Of a stretch of DNA of 6,153 bases, positions 4,606-6,153 are shown piece by piece. The DNA comes from Chloroflexota bacterium (lineage in GTDB: Bacteria; Chloroflexota; Anaerolineae; UBA7937; JACPPX01). Made by a program: the position numbers and the translations under genes. Where the stretch lies: positions 1 to 6,153 of the forward strand of contig JACPPX010000101.1 in assembly GCA_016190785.1 (NCBI GenBank), given 5' to 3'. How positions within the stretch are numbered: position 1 is the stretch's first letter; the number at the start of each line of letters is the position of its first letter. The notes under the pieces are model-generated. The model saw only the letters and a list, made by a program, of their open reading frames with translations, was not told the DNA's origin and ran no database searches.

Positions 4606-6135
4606 TCACTCCGCCCCAGGGGTAAAGAGCCACTCCTCATACAGGGCATCCAACTCTCTATTAGAATAATCTTCTAGGTAGGCCAACAAGTCGTCGCCGG
4701 TAGCGATCCCATATTTGAAGTCGGTGTAATAGTTTTGCAAAGCGGTATAAAGTGGCTCATCCCCGATCAACCTTCGTAGCTCATTGTAGAACAAAGCCCC
4801 TTGGCCATAGACGAAGCCAAAATAGCCTGCTCCCCCCGGAAATGCAGAAACTGGATCAGTGATTAAATGGCCAGGGTCGAGATCACTGGCATCTTCATAC
4901 CGGAAGCGGTACACTGCCAGGCCCTCATTATAGGCCGCCCGGCCCAGAGCCTCTTCCAGATAGAGCAAGGAGGAGAAAGTGGCCAGAGCCTCGTCCACCC
5001 AGGGTTCTTCTAGGACATCGTTGCCCACTACCCCGTACCACCATTGATGGGCCGCCTCGTGGGCGATGACCCGAGCGGTGGCTGCTTCCTCATCGATGAG
5101 GATTAGACCCGGATACTCCATCCCCCCCGCCCCCTCCATTGGGACAATCAAAATGTCAAGCTCGCGATAGGGATAGACCCCAAAATGATCATTGAAAAAT
5201 GCCAGGGATGCTGCTACGTGCTCTAGTGCAACTTGGCCCGCCGCGCTATCCGTAGTGAGAAAATGAGAATACACCGTGGTTTCCCCCACCTCCCGACTGG
5301 CTGTCTGTAGGGCGTTGCTCAAGACCATAGTGAATTCTCGAGCGGGCCCGCTCAAGAAAGTATAGGAGGTCTTTCCGGCCTGCTCCTCAGTTTGAGCCAG
5401 GGAACCGGTGGCAATGACCTCTAAATTTTGAGGCACGGTTACCGTCACCTGATAGAGGGCCACATCGCTGTATACTGCATCCCCCCAGCCGTAGACCGGG
5501 TCCAAATTCCACCCTTCTTGGTCATAAACCGCCAAAATAGGATACCAATCGGCGAGGACCATAATCCCTTGGGTGAAATTATATATTCCGTAGGCGTCAG
5601 GGTCCTGGGGCACCTGTCCCTCAAAACTCAATTCTATTTCTATGGCCTCTCCTATTTCCAAGGGTTGCTGAAGAGCAACCCGCAGCGCACTCCCCTCCAC
5701 CTCCTCCTCAAAGTTCTGCTCTTGGCCAGACACCCTAACTCCCCTAACGGTAAGCGAGCCGTTGCCGTAGATGCGGTGGCCGTTGGGGTAAAGCCGGATG
5801 TAAATTTCGTCCAGGGCCAGATCCTCATTATTGACCAGCCAGATTTTCTCTTCGCCTTGAAAGGAGAGGGAATCCCAATCCACATCTACATTAAGAAGAT
5901 AGCGGGGCACAGTTGACAGCGATGCTAAGTCTTCTCTGGATTCGGGGATCAGGGGTATCCCTTGGTCGAGGAGTAATCCGCCGAACAGTGGCGTAGGCGT
6001 GGGTTCTGGGGTAAGAGTGGGTGTAGGTGAGGGAAATGGGGTACGGGTGGGAGTGGGGGTGGGACTTGGAGTAAAAAGAGAAGAACAGGCGGTAAGGAAG
6101 ATGGCAAGGAGGGCAAAGGAGGGAATTTTTTTCAT
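4606..6135 (-). CDS. M1-family (gluzincin) zinc metallopeptidase, lipoprotein
   Basis: A 509-residue surface peptidase. Residues 1-17 form a lipoprotein signal peptide (Lys2-Lys3, hydrophobic core, LTAC lipobox with Cys17), so the mature protein should be lipid-anchored outside the membrane. Residues 22-49 are a Thr-Pro repeat linker. Residues about 75-285 match the N-terminal beta domain of M1 aminopeptidases. The catalytic domain follows with GGMEYPG (337-343, a variant of the GxMEN substrate-anchoring motif), the zinc site HEAAH (359-363) and third ligand Glu382 in WVDEALATF, giving the exact HExxH-x18-E spacing. Tyr443 in VYGQGALF is the likely transition-state tyrosine. All key residues are present, so it should be active. 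It is shorter than classical aminopeptidase N (about 850-900 residues) and stops soon after the catalytic domain, lacking the large C-terminal helical domain. Substrates are unknown. The ATG at 6135 has no obvious Shine-Dalgarno sequence, and its promoter lies at or beyond the right edge. Confidence 0.92.
   Translation of the reverse strand: MKKIPSFALLAIFLTACSSLFTPSPTPTPTRTPFPSPTPTLTPEPTPTPLFGGLLLDQGIPLIPESREDLASLSTVPRYLLNVDVDWDSLSFQGEEKIWLVNNEDLALDEIYIRLYPNGHRIYGNGSLTVRGVRVSGQEQNFEEEVEGSALRVALQQPLEIGEAIEIELSFEGQVPQDPDAYGIYNFTQGIMVLADWYPILAVYDQEGWNLDPVYGWGDAVYSDVALYQVTVTVPQNLEVIATGSLAQTEEQAGKTSYTFLSGPAREFTMVLSNALQTASREVGETTVYSHFLTTDSAAGQVALEHVAASLAFFNDHFGVYPYRELDILIVPMEGAGGMEYPGLILIDEEAATARVIAHEAAHQWWYGVVGNDVLEEPWVDEALATFSSLLYLEEALGRAAYNEGLAVYRFRYEDASDLDPGHLITDPVSAFPGGAGYFGFVYGQGALFYNELRRLIGDEPLYTALQNYYTDFKYGIATGDDLLAYLEDYSNRELDALYEEWLFTPGAE
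5989..6072 (-). repeat. Low-complexity Thr-Pro repeat coding for the lipoprotein linker
   Basis: This stretch codes for residues 22-49 of the peptidase, 28 residues made almost only of Thr and Pro with a few Ser, plus single Arg, Phe, Leu and Glu. It is rich in C on the coding strand. Such linkers hold a catalytic domain away from the lipid anchor and are frequent targets for O-glycosylation; both roles are inferred. Repeats of this kind can expand or contract by replication slippage, so linker length may differ between close relatives. Confidence 0.8.
6045..6063 (+). other. G-quadruplex motif in the Thr-Pro linker
   Basis: On the plus strand GGGTGGGAGTGGGGGTGGG gives four runs of three or more G with loops of 1, 3 and 1 bases, a textbook strong G4 motif. 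Further G runs at 6001-6003, 6008-6011, 6019-6021, 6031-6033 and 6038-6041 could form another. The G-rich strand is the template strand of the peptidase gene, close to its 5' end, where a fold could slow RNA polymerase. The motif follows from Thr-Pro codon choice, so function is uncertain. Confidence 0.6.
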
Positions 6136-6153
6136 GGACGCGTGGTCTAAATC

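Noticed and set aside
5428..5916. 162-residue plus-strand open frame inside the peptidase gene
   Set aside because: It mirrors the conserved N-terminal domain of the M1 peptidase on the opposite strand and shows no motif of its own.

Overview
The window holds five protein genes, all on the minus strand and packed head to tail, so transcription runs from right to left. In order of transcription they are: a lipoprotein M1-type zinc metallopeptidase (about 6135 to 4606), a secreted beta-helix (bactofilin-like) protein with a membrane-spanning tail (4572 to 3667), an unrecognised multi-pass membrane protein (3587 to 2637), an HD-domain phosphohydrolase (2628 to 1930), and a bacterial-type aspartyl-tRNA synthetase, aspS (1891 to 122). 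No RNA gene, mobile element, CRISPR array or phage gene was seen. No stretch longer than about 125 bases lacks a gene.

The source is a bacterium. AspRS carries the GAD insertion of the bacterial type. The surface lipoprotein has a Thr-Pro repeat linker straight after its lipobox cysteine, a style common in Chloroflexota, especially Anaerolineae. That makes an Anaerolineae-like chloroflexote the best guess, but it rests on style rather than a marker gene and is tentative. At least one gene uses a TTG start.

Spacing suggests two transcription blocks. The peptidase and beta-helix genes are 33 bases apart, and both products are predicted to act at or outside the membrane. A 79-base gap follows, holding a perfect 12-base palindrome and an extended -10 promoter (TGCTATAAT). 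The membrane protein, HD protein and aspS come next, with gaps of 8 and 38 bases. The HD gene's Shine-Dalgarno sequence overlaps the stop codon of the gene before it, so their translation is probably coupled. After aspS there is an AT-rich 121-base stretch with a near-consensus sigma-70 promoter (TTGACA, 17 bases, TAAAAT) that fires out of the left edge toward an unseen gene.

I see no complete novel system here. The points most worth a second look are the non-discriminating signature of the AspRS (implying tRNA-dependent Asn synthesis), the secreted bactofilin-like membrane protein, the unassigned membrane protein, the HD protein that looks like an HD-GYP relative without GYP, and a strong G-quadruplex motif written into the Thr-Pro linker of the peptidase.
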